Below are positions 63,378-64,000 of a DNA stretch of 64,000 nucleotides, one piece after another (within the stretch, counting starts at the first letter, position 1; every line of letters starts with the position of its first letter). The DNA lies in assembly GCA_910584395.1 (NCBI GenBank), contig CAJUAS010000002.1, positions 15,514 to 79,513 of the forward strand, given 5' to 3'. Origin of the DNA: an uncultured Oscillospiraceae bacterium (GTDB lineage: Bacteria; Bacillota; Clostridia; Oscillospirales; Oscillospiraceae). A model generated the notes under the pieces. That model made no database searches, was not told where the DNA came from, and saw only the letters and a list, made by a program, of their open reading frames with translations. The translations under genes and the position numbers were made by a program.

Positions 63378-64000
<623 letters not shown>

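Overview
The window is 64 kb of GC-rich DNA from the chromosome of an anaerobic, probably endospore-forming Clostridia bacterium. I infer an Oscillospiraceae-type gut commensal (Flavonifractor/Lawsonibacter/Intestinimonas-like). The grounds are: a GerW sporulation protein and a DacF-type carboxypeptidase; an IspH-S1 fusion; T-box leaders; a crotonase/3-hydroxybutyryl-CoA dehydrogenase/acyl-CoA dehydrogenase/EtfBA cluster for butyryl-CoA formation; rubrerythrin-based oxygen defence; and gram-positive gene neighbourhoods (scpAB, whiA-yvcK-rapZ-murB, infC-rpmI-rplT, rpoBC). I see no phage, transposon, CRISPR array, rRNA or tRNA gene.

Layout. 1-2.4 kb: the 5' part of a secreted protein, an ECF-transporter S component and a TrmH-type methylase. 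2.5-7.0 kb: scpA, scpB, DUF2953, gerW, dacF and rluB (chromosome segregation, spore and wall functions). 7.1-15.2 kb: an RpiR regulator, a BaiN-type flavoprotein, cmk, plsC, ispH-rpsA and pcrA. 15.2-20 kb: a 3-methyladenine glycosylase, an EamA transporter, then a Trp-specifier T-box driving a three-gene ABC importer of the TrpXYZ type. 20-29.7 kb (minus strand): RluA-type synthase, cls, dnaE, whiA, yvcK, rapZ and murB. 29.9-33.7 kb: a DUF378 protein and a lipoprotein/response-regulator/histidine-kinase operon. 33.7-38.7 kb: etfA, etfB, acd, hbd and crt as one minus-strand operon. 38.8-42.9 kb: ireB and pheST behind a Phe-specifier T-box. 43-50.5 kb: purA, perR, rubrerythrin, a SPFH/ribbon-helix-helix pair, a Met-rich secreted protein and DUF1846. 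50.5-53.8 kb: an SLH protein and pyrG. 53.8-55.3 kb: infC-rpmI-rplT. 55.3-59.4 kb: a TIGR04255 protein, a reverse rubrerythrin/rubredoxin/flavin-reductase cluster, a membrane XRE regulator and a hemolysin III family protein. 59.5-64 kb: rpoC and the 3' end of rpoB.

Functional picture. Most genes are core: translation and its amino-acid sensing (two T-boxes, infC with an ATC start), replication and repair, wall and lipid synthesis, and butyrate-type redox metabolism. Oxygen and peroxide defence is covered twice, once by perR-rbr and once by revRbr-rubredoxin-Hrb.

The most unusual signal is compositional. The pentamer CCWGG is almost absent: reading by eye I found about three copies in roughly 60.8 kb. 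The 3.2-kb block holding the SLH gene and pyrG carries 21 copies. This suggests long-term CCWGG avoidance or decay in the host (Dcm-like methylation or an EcoRII-type system) and recent acquisition or replacement of that block, or else a chimeric assembly. Other second-look items are a possible independently expressed S1 protein inside ispH-rpsA, tandem TGATATCA palindromes on the SPFH/RHH promoter with back-to-back overlapping -35 boxes, and an unassigned structured 5' leader on purA.
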